The position numbers and the translations under genes are program-made. From contig NZ_AP022839.1 of NCBI RefSeq assembly GCF_011764505.1, positions 1,843,001 through 1,907,000 of the forward strand: 64,000 bases of DNA, given 5' to 3'. Numbering within the stretch: the first letter of the stretch is position 1; every line of letters starts with the position of its first letter. This document shows positions 47,512-58,492 of the stretch, piece by piece. Below the pieces are notes generated by a model, which saw only the letters and a list, made by a program, of their open reading frames with translations, did not search any database and was not told the DNA's origin. This DNA comes from Legionella antarctica (GTDB lineage Bacteria; Pseudomonadota; Gammaproteobacteria; Legionellales; Legionellaceae).

Positions 47512-50500
47512 TTATGGAACCTCAGTCACAGTAATTTCTGAAGCAGCACCACGAGCTTTAGTGTCTGGATTATACATTGCTTCTGCATAAGCAGGAGGAA
47601 CGATGTATTTTCCTGTATTTATTGCTTTGATTTTATAAGTAATTTGCTTGGCTGTAGAGTCAATGCTGCCAAAGTAATTTACTCTATCCTCACGTGCATC
47701 AGAAAAATCCATAGGATCAGTTTTCACTGAATCACGAACTACCTCAAAGCCACCTGGTAAAAGATCTTCAACTGCTATATTAGTCAGGTAGGCATTATCC
47801 AAGGCGCGGATTTGGATATGCACCTCAATTTCGCTACCTAAAGTTGTTGAGTTGATGACATTACCTTTTTCATCTTTATACTCTCTAAAGATCTCTATAC
47901 CTTGTTTTAAGGGGATGGTTGGCAGTGTTTTGTCAAAACCAGCTTGTACTAACTGATAAAAGAAGGTTTGTTTATCAGGGTTACTCAAGCTGATTTGTTT
48001 GATATCAGTATCAAGAGTAACTTTTTGATAGTTACCATCTCCGGGGGGCAGGGTTGTTTCTTGATTATTATTCAGTGTTTCAGTTATTGACAGCGTCGAA
48101 TGAGAGTTGGCTGTATCATCATTTTGCTGATAGGCACTTAGCGCTAAACTAGTGTAGCCAGATAATATGGTATTAATTTCATTATTATTGATGGCTTTAA
48201 CTAATTGCATTACCAATTTATCGCCCACGTGGGCTAATATATCAGGGAAATGTTTGGCTACAATATAAAGATATTGAGCATCGACAATATTGCTGTCATA
48301 AAAATCGGTATCAAATGTCTGTTTCCTTTGTGGTTGGTAGAGGCCGATTAATTGATTCGCATCGTCGTAGCTTTTTAGCAATTGGTACGAACCTGCTAAA
48401 TAGACAGCTGTAATATCTTTTTGCCACGCTCTCGTACTGTCTTGCTGTAAGTACAACTGTAGATTAGCCAGATAATTGGTCGTTACTATCTCATTTCTGG
48501 TTAAAATATAAATTGCATAAGCTTGAATTCTTGCTGCATCCATATCAGATGCATTTTGACTTGCCAGATTTTTAAGATAGCTTATACCATTAGAGAATAG
48601 GTCGTTAGAGACGGTAAAACCTTGAGATCTCGCCTCAGTTAAGAACTGCATTGCATAGACAGAAGAAAAAGTATTCCCCTCATTTTCTGCCAAGCCTGGC
48701 CAATAACTAAAGCCTCCATTCGACATTTGGCGCTGACTGAGCATTTGAATTGCAGCGTTTACCTTATCATTGATTTGCTGGCTGTCTTTCGTAAACCAGG
48801 ATTGACTGTTCATGGCCAGCAAAGCTAAGACTTTACTGGTCAATTGCTCGGTACAACCATAAGGGTAATTATCCAGATAACGTTGTAATCCAAACACCAG
48901 GATTAAAGGACTCGTAGACATCGTCACATCAACATTGCGATGTTGAGGGTAAAGTGTTTGCATGATATCCAGTGACGTTTTAGCGTCGTGAGAAGTGCCG
49001 CTATTAATATAAGTGATGAGAGGCATCGCAGGCCTAATACTAAGAGAGGCATCCATACGACTGGATTTATCGTCTGCTATAGCGGTAAAGGTTACCTTGG
49101 CAGCTCCTAATAATGATTTGGCTTTTAATTTAAAGTGAACGGTCTGCTCATGTCCCTCACTAATTTCCAGGGTTTGGTTCGCGCTGCCTATAATTTCTAT
49201 TTCCGGGGTAGCAGTAAGCTCCACGGTAACTTGCGTATGCTCACCCGAATCTTTGATATTGTTAGCAACACTTGATGAGATTACAAACTCATCCCCAGGA
49301 GCTACAAAGGTAGGGACATTCGGATTAATAATAAAATCTCCTCTGATCTCTGCAGATGCATCTTTTGAACCAACAGAGTCAGCTGATACAGCTACAGCCA
49401 TGACACGAATAGTGCCATTAAAATAATCAGGAATTTGATAAACCAATTGTCGACTCGTCGTATCGGTATCAATGATTCCAGACCAATACACTACTGGTAG
49501 ATCTGTTTTTCTTTTAAATGGATTAAGTCGACTTCCCATATCTTCTTCACTACCATCGCCTCCAACTGCGGATAGCTCTCTGTCCTGAATGAATTTAGGA
49601 AGAATTTGATCCACGGTTTGTTGGGTCAGTACTTCAAGAGCATGTTTTTGAAAAAAGAAAGATAAGGGATCGGGGGTATTATAACGTCCCACTTGAAGGA
49701 TGCCCTCATCCACAGCAAAGACAATTATTTTTCCAGGTTTATCTGTTTGATAGTCAATTGTTAACTGCTCACCAGGACGGGCTAGCTTGGGCGTTTTTAA
49801 TTCGATTTTAATATCATGATTGTCATGGTTCACCTTAAAGGGTACAACGCTATAGCTTAGAGGGCTAATAAATAACTCAGGAGATTCCCAATCGCGAATG
49901 AATGCCACATTAACGTAACCATTGCCCTGGAAATCTGCAGGTATATGAATTGTCTGTACCGAACTGGTCGTCCCAGTTTTAAACCATTGAAAAGCATAGA
50001 TTTTATCTCGCTCAATGGTTATTAGACCTGAACCGGTATAAGGGGCGGTAATTTGTAATTCAATATCTTCGTTCGCTTTATATTCAGATTTATTTAATTT
50101 AATGGTTAATTCAGCATTTTTGGCCATGGGCTTTTGGCTTGCCCCAACAATACTGAATTTTAACTGGCTAAGTACTGTATTATCTTTATCTAGAATACTT
50201 AAGGAGTACTCACCAATCTGTTGGGTTGGGACTTGATATGAAGCCCCTGTTTCCTCAAGTGCAAAAGGATTGGTACTAACCAGTGTTGATTGCATAATTG
50301 ATTGATACTGATAAGTTCCATCGGCTTTTTTAACCAGGGTTGTAACCGGATGTAATGAAACTAACTGAATTTTTAAATTCGTAACCTCTTCTGTACTTAA
50401 TTGCGGGTTAACAGCAATAAAACTGATATTTCTAATGCTGTTTTGTTTAATGAACGATAAGTCACCATCAGGTTTATATCCAATAAAATAGGGTAGAGGA

Positions 50501-53286
50501 CTGATTAAAGCTTTGGATTGGGTGGTGACACTCCGACCACCATCTGCTTCAAAACCCTCTGCAAAAAACGAAAGTTGATAAGTGGCTTTTTCAAACCGAT
50601 CCAGATTTAAATCAAATTCAGCCTGGCCTTGGTCGTTTGTTTTAACGTCAGTCAGATTTTCAGTAAACACTTTTGGGGGTTTTTTGGGATCCAGAAGGGG
50701 ATCAGCAAAAATATAGTCCGGATAATTGGCAAATTTAATTTGCTCAGGGGTCAATAAAATTTTGGCGCTGATTTTTCGATCAGTTGCAGGCGCACCATAT
50801 AAATTCCATAGTCCTACGTGAGCTTTTAAGCCTGTCGGTGAAATCCATCCTTCGGACGAGAGAGGGGTTAGATTTGAAGTAATACGCATTCGGTCTGGCT
50901 GAAACTCTGCAATACGAACCGATGTGCTACCTAAGAGATTTTGTGGATGGTTGTCTTTTACTAAAAACAAGTTAACCATATATTGACCGGTTGGCGAGTT
51001 GGCATTAGTTGTGAAGTCAAGCTCCATATACCCGGTGTCATTCAAAGTAATCTTTTGATCTTTTAGTGTTGTTCCTCTTGAATCTACAATCGTAGCTTGG
51101 AGGGGTAATCCCGCCGGTTGTTTTTGTGCATAGGCTTGTTTTACTATTATACCTATGTGTACTGTATCTCCAGGTCTGTAGATGCCCCTATCAGAGAATA
51201 AATAAGCCGTTAAATTTTGTAATTCCTGGCTATTTGTGTAGATTCCCCCAATGTCAAACTTGCTAAAATTCAATTGTCTGTTGTAATTATTGAAGGGGAT
51301 AAATGAAACGTCATTATCGATGCTGGCTATATAAACAATCGGCTCTCTATCCTCAACAAAATCCTTAAGGGTAGGGAAGCTAACCCGTCCTTGACTGTCA
51401 CTTAAACGCGATAAGATAGGCAAGCCATTTTTACCCAAAACAGTTACTGTAACATTAGCGACTGGGGTTCCTTGAGTGATGGAGTTGATAAATACGTCAT
51501 GACTGCCGTCGTTATTATCTTTTACCAGCATGCCCAAATCAGTAATCAGGATTAAGCGACTGGCTTTTACATCTAGTGGGAGTTGGTTAGCAACATCCCA
51601 TCCAGTGGCCTGTAATAAAAATAAGCCTTGTGGTCCTGATGAATTCGCATCAACTGTAAGATATCTGCTTAGATCAAGGGCTGTATATTGTTGTTTGGTC
51701 AAATCTGAGCTGTCAAAGTGTTGAACATCAGAAAATACTTGACTGATATTCTGCTGATTAAATGAGGGGTTAATAAAATAAGGGTTATTAAAGTCACCTT
51801 GCGTTTGGCTAACCAGTTGATTGATGTTAGCAGGTAATACTCGAGCAAAATCAAATTTGACTGCAGGCACCCCACGAACTAGAACGGAAAGTTTTTTCTC
51901 CCCACTCAAGGCTAATAGCGACCCTTTGTGTAAAAAGCTGATTTCTTTGGGAAATTCAGGGATGACTATAACGGTCGCATAATTATTACTTAAAGTAAAA
52001 TCTCCAAATCCTTTCATTCCTTTATCAATTTTAATATATAAATATCGCGGTGTTTGGGCGGCAAACTTAAAACTATGCAACGTGGCATAGTTTTGCTCTG
52101 TCGGTATAGCCTCCTTGGTCAAAGGAGTCGCTAAAGACAGAATAGTGCTGGTTACTTCTCCTGGATTTTGCCACTGATAATTTTGTTTGGCTTGTTCTGC
52201 TGCAGTGGCTGGATAGTCTTGCGGTAATAAGTAGACATGGACAGATTTGTTAAAATCTTTTTCATTAACCCCCAAACTTGTTTCAATGGTTAAAATTTGT
52301 TCGGGTCTGTCTTTATCATTTCTTACTATTGACGCAGAGGCGGAGAGTACTTTGAGGAAGTTACTGGTATCTGGAATCAGTAAATTAGAGACTGTGTCTG
52401 TTTTAAGTTTCGCTGAGTCAGTTGAAGAGGTTATATTTTTACCTATAATTAATACCAAATAACGTGCTACATCGATTATTTTAATGTTTTCTGAGTGCAG
52501 ATAGGCAACTCGATTATGCTGATCGAAAGTATAAGAAAATTTAACCGGTTTCGCATGCAGATCCAATGCTCCATTTTTTATTGCCTGAAACATTAAAGAA
52601 GTATTTTTTTCAACAGTTTCCGGGTTTACAGGGAAGTTAAAATGAATGTTTGCTACAGCGTTTCTAACTTCTGAATTAACAGGATCCTGATAGAATTTAA
52701 AGTCACTTATCTCTGCTTCAAATGGTTTGGTAAAGAATGAAAAGTCGTAACGTTCCATATTAGTTTTTGATGCAAAGAAATTTTGGGAAAAATGAATGGT
52801 ATACTTTTGTCCTGCAGGCCAGTCTTCAGAAGGGACAAAGACTAATTGACTATCGCTGGACCAACTCCAATCACCCGCTATTTTAGGCGTCATTTCTATG
52901 CCGTCAGTAACTGTTTTACCAATTAAATTGATGGGGGCAACTGACTGATTAGTAAATCCATTGTTTTTGATGCCAAAATCTATAATTAAGTTGTTAGGAA
53001 CAAGAGGGGTATCATTGTCAGCTATCGGAGTTATTTCAGGAACAGTAATTGATGCCGTGGTATAGGTTGGTTGAGGACGATGTTTATACCAATAGGCTCC
53101 ATATCCCGCAGCAAGAAGTAAAACAACAATCAGTGAGGTGGTTCCCCAAAACAGTTTAGGGTTGCTCTTTGCTTTTTGGTGCTGGTGATTCATCCAGGGA
53201 GGACTATTCCAATTCAACTTTCCAAACACAGAAGAAAATGCGGAGCAAAGTCCATTTAGAATTGAAGAGCGTGGATTTTTTTTCAT
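47512..53286 (-). CDS. Alpha-2-macroglobulin family protein
   Basis: A 1924-residue giant envelope protein, likely a periplasmic trap for proteases that partners with PBP1C. A single TM anchor lies at about 45-67 (LFWGTTSLIVVLLLAAGYGA), not a lipobox, so it is inner-membrane tethered rather than a lipoprotein as in E. coli YfhM. Macroglobulin domains fill about 100-1200; the bait region lies near the WEEDMG... SRLNPFKRKTDLP stretch. The thioester motif is intact in YPYGCTEQLTSK (about 1475), followed by the helical thioester domain and a C-terminal receptor-like domain. Divergent from pbpC with a 150-bp gap. Confidence 0.92.
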   Translation of the reverse strand: MKKNPRSSILNGLCSAFSSVFGKLNWNSPPWMNHQHQKAKSNPKLFWGTTSLIVVLLLAAGYGAYWYKHRPQPTYTTASITVPEITPIADNDTPLVPNNLIIDFGIKNNGFTNQSVAPINLIGKTVTDGIEMTPKIAGDWSWSSDSQLVFVPSEDWPAGQKYTIHFSQNFFASKTNMERYDFSFFTKPFEAEISDFKFYQDPVNSEVRNAVANIHFNFPVNPETVEKNTSLMFQAIKNGALDLHAKPVKFSYTFDQHNRVAYLHSENIKIIDVARYLVLIIGKNITSSTDSAKLKTDTVSNLLIPDTSNFLKVLSASASIVRNDKDRPEQILTIETSLGVNEKDFNKSVHVYLLPQDYPATAAEQAKQNYQWQNPGEVTSTILSLATPLTKEAIPTEQNYATLHSFKFAAQTPRYLYIKIDKGMKGFGDFTLSNNYATVIVIPEFPKEISFLHKGSLLALSGEKKLSVLVRGVPAVKFDFARVLPANINQLVSQTQGDFNNPYFINPSFNQQNISQVFSDVQHFDSSDLTKQQYTALDLSRYLTVDANSSGPQGLFLLQATGWDVANQLPLDVKASRLILITDLGMLVKDNNDGSHDVFINSITQGTPVANVTVTVLGKNGLPILSRLSDSQGRVSFPTLKDFVEDREPIVYIASIDNDVSFIPFNNYNRQLNFSKFDIGGIYTNSQELQNLTAYLFSDRGIYRPGDTVHIGIIVKQAYAQKQPAGLPLQATIVDSRGTTLKDQKITLNDTGYMELDFTTNANSPTGQYMVNLFLVKDNHPQNLLGSTSVRIAEFQPDRMRITSNLTPLSSEGWISPTGLKAHVGLWNLYGAPATDRKISAKILLTPEQIKFANYPDYIFADPLLDPKKPPKVFTENLTDVKTNDQGQAEFDLNLDRFEKATYQLSFFAEGFEADGGRSVTTQSKALISPLPYFIGYKPDGDLSFIKQNSIRNISFIAVNPQLSTEEVTNLKIQLVSLHPVTTLVKKADGTYQYQSIMQSTLVSTNPFALEETGASYQVPTQQIGEYSLSILDKDNTVLSQLKFSIVGASQKPMAKNAELTIKLNKSEYKANEDIELQITAPYTGSGLITIERDKIYAFQWFKTGTTSSVQTIHIPADFQGNGYVNVAFIRDWESPELFISPLSYSVVPFKVNHDNHDIKIELKTPKLARPGEQLTIDYQTDKPGKIIVFAVDEGILQVGRYNTPDPLSFFFQKHALEVLTQQTVDQILPKFIQDRELSAVGGDGSEEDMGSRLNPFKRKTDLPVVYWSGIIDTDTTSRQLVYQIPDYFNGTIRVMAVAVSADSVGSKDASAEIRGDFIINPNVPTFVAPGDEFVISSSVANNIKDSGEHTQVTVELTATPEIEIIGSANQTLEISEGHEQTVHFKLKAKSLLGAAKVTFTAIADDKSSRMDASLSIRPAMPLITYINSGTSHDAKTSLDIMQTLYPQHRNVDVTMSTSPLILVFGLQRYLDNYPYGCTEQLTSKVLALLAMNSQSWFTKDSQQINDKVNAAIQMLSQRQMSNGGFSYWPGLAENEGNTFSSVYAMQFLTEARSQGFTVSNDLFSNGISYLKNLASQNASDMDAARIQAYAIYILTRNEIVTTNYLANLQLYLQQDSTRAWQKDITAVYLAGSYQLLKSYDDANQLIGLYQPQRKQTFDTDFYDSNIVDAQYLYIVAKHFPDILAHVGDKLVMQLVKAINNNEINTILSGYTSLALSAYQQNDDTANSHSTLSITETLNNNQETTLPPGDGNYQKVTLDTDIKQISLSNPDKQTFFYQLVQAGFDKTLPTIPLKQGIEIFREYKDEKGNVINSTTLGSEIEVHIQIRALDNAYLTNIAVEDLLPGGFEVVRDSVKTDPMDFSDAREDRVNYFGSIDSTAKQITYKIKAINTGKYIVPPAYAEAMYNPDTKARGAASEITVTEVP

Positions 53287-53439
53287 AGTTTACCCATTTG
53301 AGATGACTGTTTATTAGGTTTAAAGCGAATAGCATGAAATAATGCTGTATGGCGTTTATTTTTTCAATTCATCTGCATTCTCATGTGATTTATATAATAT
53401 TTGAATATAATTTACTCTTTTTGATGCATAATATCGATT

Positions 53440-55746
53440 ATGAAAAAAATAATTAAGATTATTAGCATAATCCTTGTTTCACTGTTTGTCAGTGGGTATT
53501 TAATATTATTTTTTTCACCCAATCCTTTGTTGCTCGAAGAGGTCAGTTTTTCTAGAACGGTATATGATGATCATCATCAATTATTACGATTAACCTTGAG
53601 TAAAGATGAAAAATTCAGGTTGTTTACTCCCTTATCGCAAATCCCCAAACAGTTGATTACAGCCACTCTATTACAGGAAGATCAATACTTTCGCTGGCAT
53701 TTTGGTTTAAATCCTTTTGCTCTGTTCAAAGCTGTTTGGCAAACCTATGCGCTGAAATCACGTCGAATGGGTGCTTCAACAATAACAATGCAATTAGCTC
53801 GAATCCGTTATGGAATTAATTCAAAAAAAATATCTGGAAAGTTGTTGCAAATTATCTGGGCTTTGCAAATTGAAATGCATTACAGCAAAGATCAAATACT
53901 GGAAGCTTATTTAAATCTAGCACCTTATGGTGGAAATATAGAAGGAGTGGGTGCTGCGAGCTTGATTTATTTTAATAATCCTGTAAATCAACTAGGTTTG
54001 CCTGAAGCATTGACTTTAAGCATTATTCCTCAAAATCCAGGAAAGCGAACTCCTGATAACAGTAATTTAAAGAAGATTAGAGATCGCCTATTTGAGCGGT
54101 GGCTCAAAAAATATCCTCAAGATAACTCTCAAAAAATGATGTTTCATTTACCTTTAGTGATGCAAAACAGCCATCATTTACCTTTTCATGCGCCTCATAT
54201 GGTCAACATGATTTTGAGCACTCGATCTTTGCACTTTCAAAGCATAGATACAACTCTGGATTATCGAACTCAGACCATTGTAGATCGTATCACACGTCAT
54301 TATTTAGCAAGGAAAAAAAGTCTGGGTGTTTATAATGCTGCGATTTTATTGGTTGATACTCGGGATATGGGCATTAAATCCCTGATGGGCTCAGCGGATT
54401 TTTTTAATAAAAAAATTGGTGGCCAGATTAATGGTGTTGAAACAAAGCGATCTCCGGGATCTGTTCTAAAGCCTTTTATATATGGATTAGCTCTGGATCA
54501 AGGTTTAATTCATCCGAATACGGTTTTGAAAGACGTACCCCACAGCTTTAGTGGCTACAATCCGGAAAATTTTGATTATGATTTTATGGGACCTGTTAAG
54601 GCAAAAGATGCTTTGGTTTTAAGTCGTAATATTCCGGCTGTTGATCTTTCCAGTCAGCTCACCAACCCATCGTTACACCAATTACTGGAGCAAGCACAAG
54701 TAGGACACTTGCGAGCTGAATCTTATTATGGTTTATCTTTGAATTTAGGTGGTGTTGAGCTAACAATGAGAGAATTAATAGGTCTATACGCCATGTTAGT
54801 TAATGGAGGTGTTTGGTATCCCATACGTTTGATTAAAGAAGAGAACAAGGGAAAGGGGCATCGTTTGCTTAGTCCAGAGGCAAGTTTTTTGGTTTTGGAT
54901 ATGTTAAAAAATACGCCCAGAAATGATTTAACTTCCCAAAATTTTTCTCAATTGCCGGTCTCATGGAAAACAGGTACTTCTTCAGGTTATCGAGATGCTT
55001 GGACAGTTGGTACTTTTGGTCCTTATGTTCTGGGAGTCTGGATCGGCAATTTTGATAACAAGGCCAACCCTTCTTTTGTGGGCAAAGACATTGCTGCTCC
55101 TTTGTTTTTTGAGCTAGTAGATGCAATTAAGCAGGAAAGAGGACTTTTAACGAGTATTGAAAAACACCCCGAACAAATGAATCTACGCAAAGTAGAGGTA
55201 TGCAAGGCCTCTGGAATGTTACCTACACGCTATTGTTTGGATACTGAATGGACCTGGTTTATACCGGGTAAATCACCAATTAAAACAGATACTATTTTCA
55301 GAGAAGTTGCAATCAATAATAAAACCGGACTGCGCACCTGCCATATAGATGACAATACACGTTTTGAAATTTTTGAATTTTGGCCTTCAGATTTGTTACG
55401 AATCTTCAAAAAAGCGGGTATTCAAAGACATACACCACCTTTTTTTGAGCCAGATTGTGCTCTAACCGGAAACGCAGGAACTCCTCCGCAAATCACCTCA
55501 CCTCAAACAGGTGTACGTTATGTTATACGCGCCAATTTAAAATCCCATGCCAAGATCCCTTTTAGTGCGGTAACGGATGGAGGTATTGCTCATTTATACT
55601 GGTTTATTAATGAAGCGTTTATCGCTGAAACCAAACCCGATCAGCCTTTTTTATGGAGGGCTAAACCGGGTAGCTTTGTTGTAAGAGTTGTTGACGATCA
55701 CGGCTTGTCTGATGCTCGCGATATCACGGTTTTAATGGATAGCTAG
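53440..55746 (+). CDS. pbpC: Penicillin-binding protein 1C
   Basis: A 768-residue bifunctional cell-wall synthase. After an N-terminal TM helix (8-28) comes the GT51 glycosyltransferase domain with ATLLQEDQYFRWH (catalytic Glu) and MGASTITMQLARI. The transpeptidase domain has the SxxK serine in RSPGSVLKPFIYG, SRN in LVLSRNIPA and the KTGTSSGYRDAW box. A C-terminal BiPBP_C domain (about 690-765) closes the protein, as in PBP1C. The pairing with an alpha-2-macroglobulin gene is the known genomic association and suggests wall repair linked to protease defence. Confidence 0.94.
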   Translation: MKKIIKIISIILVSLFVSGYLILFFSPNPLLLEEVSFSRTVYDDHHQLLRLTLSKDEKFRLFTPLSQIPKQLITATLLQEDQYFRWHFGLNPFALFKAVWQTYALKSRRMGASTITMQLARIRYGINSKKISGKLLQIIWALQIEMHYSKDQILEAYLNLAPYGGNIEGVGAASLIYFNNPVNQLGLPEALTLSIIPQNPGKRTPDNSNLKKIRDRLFERWLKKYPQDNSQKMMFHLPLVMQNSHHLPFHAPHMVNMILSTRSLHFQSIDTTLDYRTQTIVDRITRHYLARKKSLGVYNAAILLVDTRDMGIKSLMGSADFFNKKIGGQINGVETKRSPGSVLKPFIYGLALDQGLIHPNTVLKDVPHSFSGYNPENFDYDFMGPVKAKDALVLSRNIPAVDLSSQLTNPSLHQLLEQAQVGHLRAESYYGLSLNLGGVELTMRELIGLYAMLVNGGVWYPIRLIKEENKGKGHRLLSPEASFLVLDMLKNTPRNDLTSQNFSQLPVSWKTGTSSGYRDAWTVGTFGPYVLGVWIGNFDNKANPSFVGKDIAAPLFFELVDAIKQERGLLTSIEKHPEQMNLRKVEVCKASGMLPTRYCLDTEWTWFIPGKSPIKTDTIFREVAINNKTGLRTCHIDDNTRFEIFEFWPSDLLRIFKKAGIQRHTPPFFEPDCALTGNAGTPPQITSPQTGVRYVIRANLKSHAKIPFSAVTDGGIAHLYWFINEAFIAETKPDQPFLWRAKPGSFVVRVVDDHGLSDARDITVLMDS

Positions 55747-56120
55747 GATTTAAAACACTTAAATCAAAAAGCATTGGAGATGCTGAATCTGATCCCCAAA
55801 TTCCGTCAATTCGGAGCGTTTCAGAGCAACCCAGAGTTTTGAGTGCTGAACTTTGGCTTGCTTCGCTACCCTGGAAGTGATGTAAAATAAACTACATGGT
55901 CAAATTGAGCCTGCAGTGCATTAGGCGAACGTAACTGCTCGGCAAGAAATTTATGTTTATCCAGTTTAGGAGCAATTAATTTCGACTAGTTGCAGCTTTC
56001 ACCTTCTGATCTCTTGTCTAAAATGATAATCTAACTTTTTGAGCACATGAGTAATGAGCAACTTCTCAATAACCTCGGGAGTTGGGGAAGTATTTTTTTC
56101 GGACTTATTGAGACGTTACG
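55747..56120. other. Intergenic region, possible gene debris
   Basis: The 374 bp between pbpC and the next gene contain a minus-strand frame of about 38 codons (55865-55980; LAEQLRSPNALQAQFDHVVY) that looks like decayed coding sequence. No complete gene is seen. Confidence 0.35.
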
Positions 56121-57239
56121 ATGATGAGTAATTCCTTTAAAGCAAAACGTATTTTATCTTTAGACGTATTCCGAGGATTAACTATTGTTTTAATGATTTT
56201 AGTGAACAGTCAGGGAACTCGATCTCCTTACCCACTGCTTGAACATGCTTCCTGGAATGGGTGTACCTTGGCCGATTTGGTATTTCCCTGTTTTCTTTTT
56301 ATTGTTGGGTTAAGCAGTGCAGTAAGTTTAAACTATCAAAGTATCCAGAAATCCAGTTTTGACCTATACAGTGGGGTAGTACAGCGTAGTCTGATTTTAT
56401 TTTGTGTTGGTGTCCTTTTGAATGCAATTCCTTACCATTTTAATATCGAAACCATTAGGGTGTATGGGATTTTGCAACGAATTGCGGTTTGTTATTTAGT
56501 GTGCGCTCTTATCTACCTTAATACCACAATAAAAATCCAGGTTTTGATATTTCTGTGCATTCTGTTGGGATACTGGTTTACTATGACGCAAGTTCCTGTT
56601 CCGGGGTTTGGTCCTAACCAGCTGACTATTGAAGGGAGTTGGGTTACCTATTTTGATCAGATGCTTTTTTCTTCAGCTCATTTATTTGAAAAGGCGTACG
56701 ACCCGGAAGGTTTTTTAAGTACTATTCCTGCGATTGCCACCACTTTGTCAGGTGTTCTGACGGGTCATTTGTTGCTAACCTCGTTAAGTAATAAAAACAA
56801 ATGCTATCTTCTGAGTCTTATGGGTTGTATTTTTTTGTTTTTGGGTTGGCTCTGGGGATTTAGTTTCCCAATTAATAAAAATTTATGGACGAGTTCGTTT
56901 GTATTATGGACTGGGGGCTGTGCTTTAATTACCTTTGCCTTATGTTTTTTAATTATTGATATTTTAGGTTATACGAAATGGGCATTACCATTGAAAATAT
57001 TTGGGATGAATGCCTTATTTGCTTTTATATTGCATGTTACTTTGTTAAAAATTCAGTCTATGTTCTATCTTCCTTTGAAAAATGGAAGTCTCGATAATAT
57101 GCGAGCTGTTATATCCGACCATTTATTCGGCGGGTTTGGAGCCGAGAATGCTGCTTTATTTTATTCAATCATTTTTTTAATCTTGAATTTTCTGGTCGTT
57201 GCAATTTTATACCGTTATAAAATATTTATACGTATTTAA
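56121..57239 (+). CDS. Acyltransferase-like membrane protein (HGSNAT/NagX, DUF5009-like)
   Basis: A 372-residue integral membrane protein with about ten TM segments. The start RILSLDVFRGLTIVLMILVN and the next loop SWNGCTLADLVFPCFLFIVG are those of the heparan-alpha-glucosaminide N-acetyltransferase-like family, with the conserved Asp-x-x-x-Gly. Further family blocks: VYGILQRIAVCYL, AYDPEGFLSTIPAIATTLSG and FGMNALFAFILHV. Bacterial members (NagX) act on amino sugars, but the substrate here is unknown. Start ATG 56121 or 56124. A MITE-like repeat follows at once. Confidence 0.8.
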   Translation: MMSNSFKAKRILSLDVFRGLTIVLMILVNSQGTRSPYPLLEHASWNGCTLADLVFPCFLFIVGLSSAVSLNYQSIQKSSFDLYSGVVQRSLILFCVGVLLNAIPYHFNIETIRVYGILQRIAVCYLVCALIYLNTTIKIQVLIFLCILLGYWFTMTQVPVPGFGPNQLTIEGSWVTYFDQMLFSSAHLFEKAYDPEGFLSTIPAIATTLSGVLTGHLLLTSLSNKNKCYLLSLMGCIFLFLGWLWGFSFPINKNLWTSSFVLWTGGCALITFALCFLIIDILGYTKWALPLKIFGMNALFAFILHVTLLKIQSMFYLPLKNGSLDNMRAVISDHLFGGFGAENAALFYSIIFLILNFLVVAILYRYKIFIRI

Positions 57240-57243
57240 TGTC

Positions 57244-57415
57244 AGTTATGTATAAGAAGCTTATTAAACCCAGTCACCCCCTCGATCCGTTCACCCTAAG
57301 GAGGGCTTTAGCCCGTCTCGAAGGGTTTTGGCCCAGTGCCTAGCCTTCGAGACGGGCTAAAGCCCTCCTCAGGCCGAACGGAGCATGGTAAAATCTGAGT
57401 TCCTTATCCATAACT
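57244..57415. repeat. MITE-like palindromic repeat, copy 2
   Basis: A 172-bp unit bounded by AGTTATGTATAAG and TTATCCATAACT. Its core stem pairs 57287-57323 with 57344-57381 nearly perfectly (GGAGGGCTTTAGCCCGTCTC and its complement). It lies 5 bp after the stop of the acyltransferase-like gene and may act as its terminator. Confidence 0.87.
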
Positions 57416-58415
57416 CACGTTATTTAGCTGTATAAAAGCCAAACAAGAGAGCTCTTTATAGCCGCTCTCTTGTTTCTAATAACTCTTTTAAGGGTTTGGG
57501 AAGTATTGAACGCATTTTATTGGTCATCTCCTGCTCATGTTTTTGCCATAGAATCCCTAAACCAACGATTACAAATCCTAAAAAAGTCAGCGCGACAGGG
57601 AATAAATAACTGCTTTGAAACACCTGAAATGCCAAATGACCCAAGTAACAACATACTCCTAAGCCCCCAAATAACACGAAGACTTTTCGGTTTAAAATGA
57701 CACCTAAAAAAATCAAAACCAGGTTAATAAAAAGATAGGTCAATTTGGCTAACTCACTGTCTGAATTTTGTGCTGTCATCCCACTCCAAAAAGCCAATAC
57801 CCCGAATATATAGAGCCAATAGGCATAGTCAGCGGAATTATGGGATCTGATATCAACCCAAAAGGCGATCAAGACGGTAATAAATCCAAAACACACGGAA
57901 ACCATGGCGGCAAGCTCTGGGTTGAATCCCCCTCCAGCAATCATAGAAGTGAGATCCATAGACATGTACCAGAGTGTTACTGCTATAGGCATGATTAGAA
58001 AAGGATAACGATAGTTCCAGGCCATAATTATTCCTACAATCAAAGTACCTGATTCCATAAATATCCAATGCCATTTAATATAAGTATGATAGCTTTGATA
58101 TGGTGTATCATCTGGCCACCAACCCATTCCTTTCTGAAACCCATAAATAGCCAGGGGTGTTAAAACAACAACAAAAGCAGCACAAATTCCCGCGGGAATT
58201 TTGTGTCCTTTATTTTGCAAAAGATGGATTAAAGCAATACCTAGAAGACCATAAGAAACAGACTGATATGGGTCCGCATGTCTGGAACAAAATTAAGGAA
58301 AAATAAGAGCTATTCATCCATCATTTATAGTTAAAAATTCACTCAAATTAACCTATTTAAACCTACTCAATACCGTATGAATAGTGATTGCTACTACGAA
58401 TTGTCTTAGGTCATT

Positions 58416-58492
58416 TTACCACAACTCTATCAGAATGACTTATCCACAAGTCCACAGGTCAGGAGAGCTTCACTTTCTCGTATAGGCCTGTG
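58416..58492. repeat. IS3-tail palindrome with DnaA box (outer copy)
   Basis: The same palindrome as at 40018-40094, in opposite orientation; TTATCCACA is read on plus at 58440-58448. Limits are approximate. Confidence 0.75.

Noticed and set aside
55865..55980. Minus-strand frame of about 38 codons after pbpC
   Set aside because: It has protein-like composition but no start, no family and stops directly after; at most debris.
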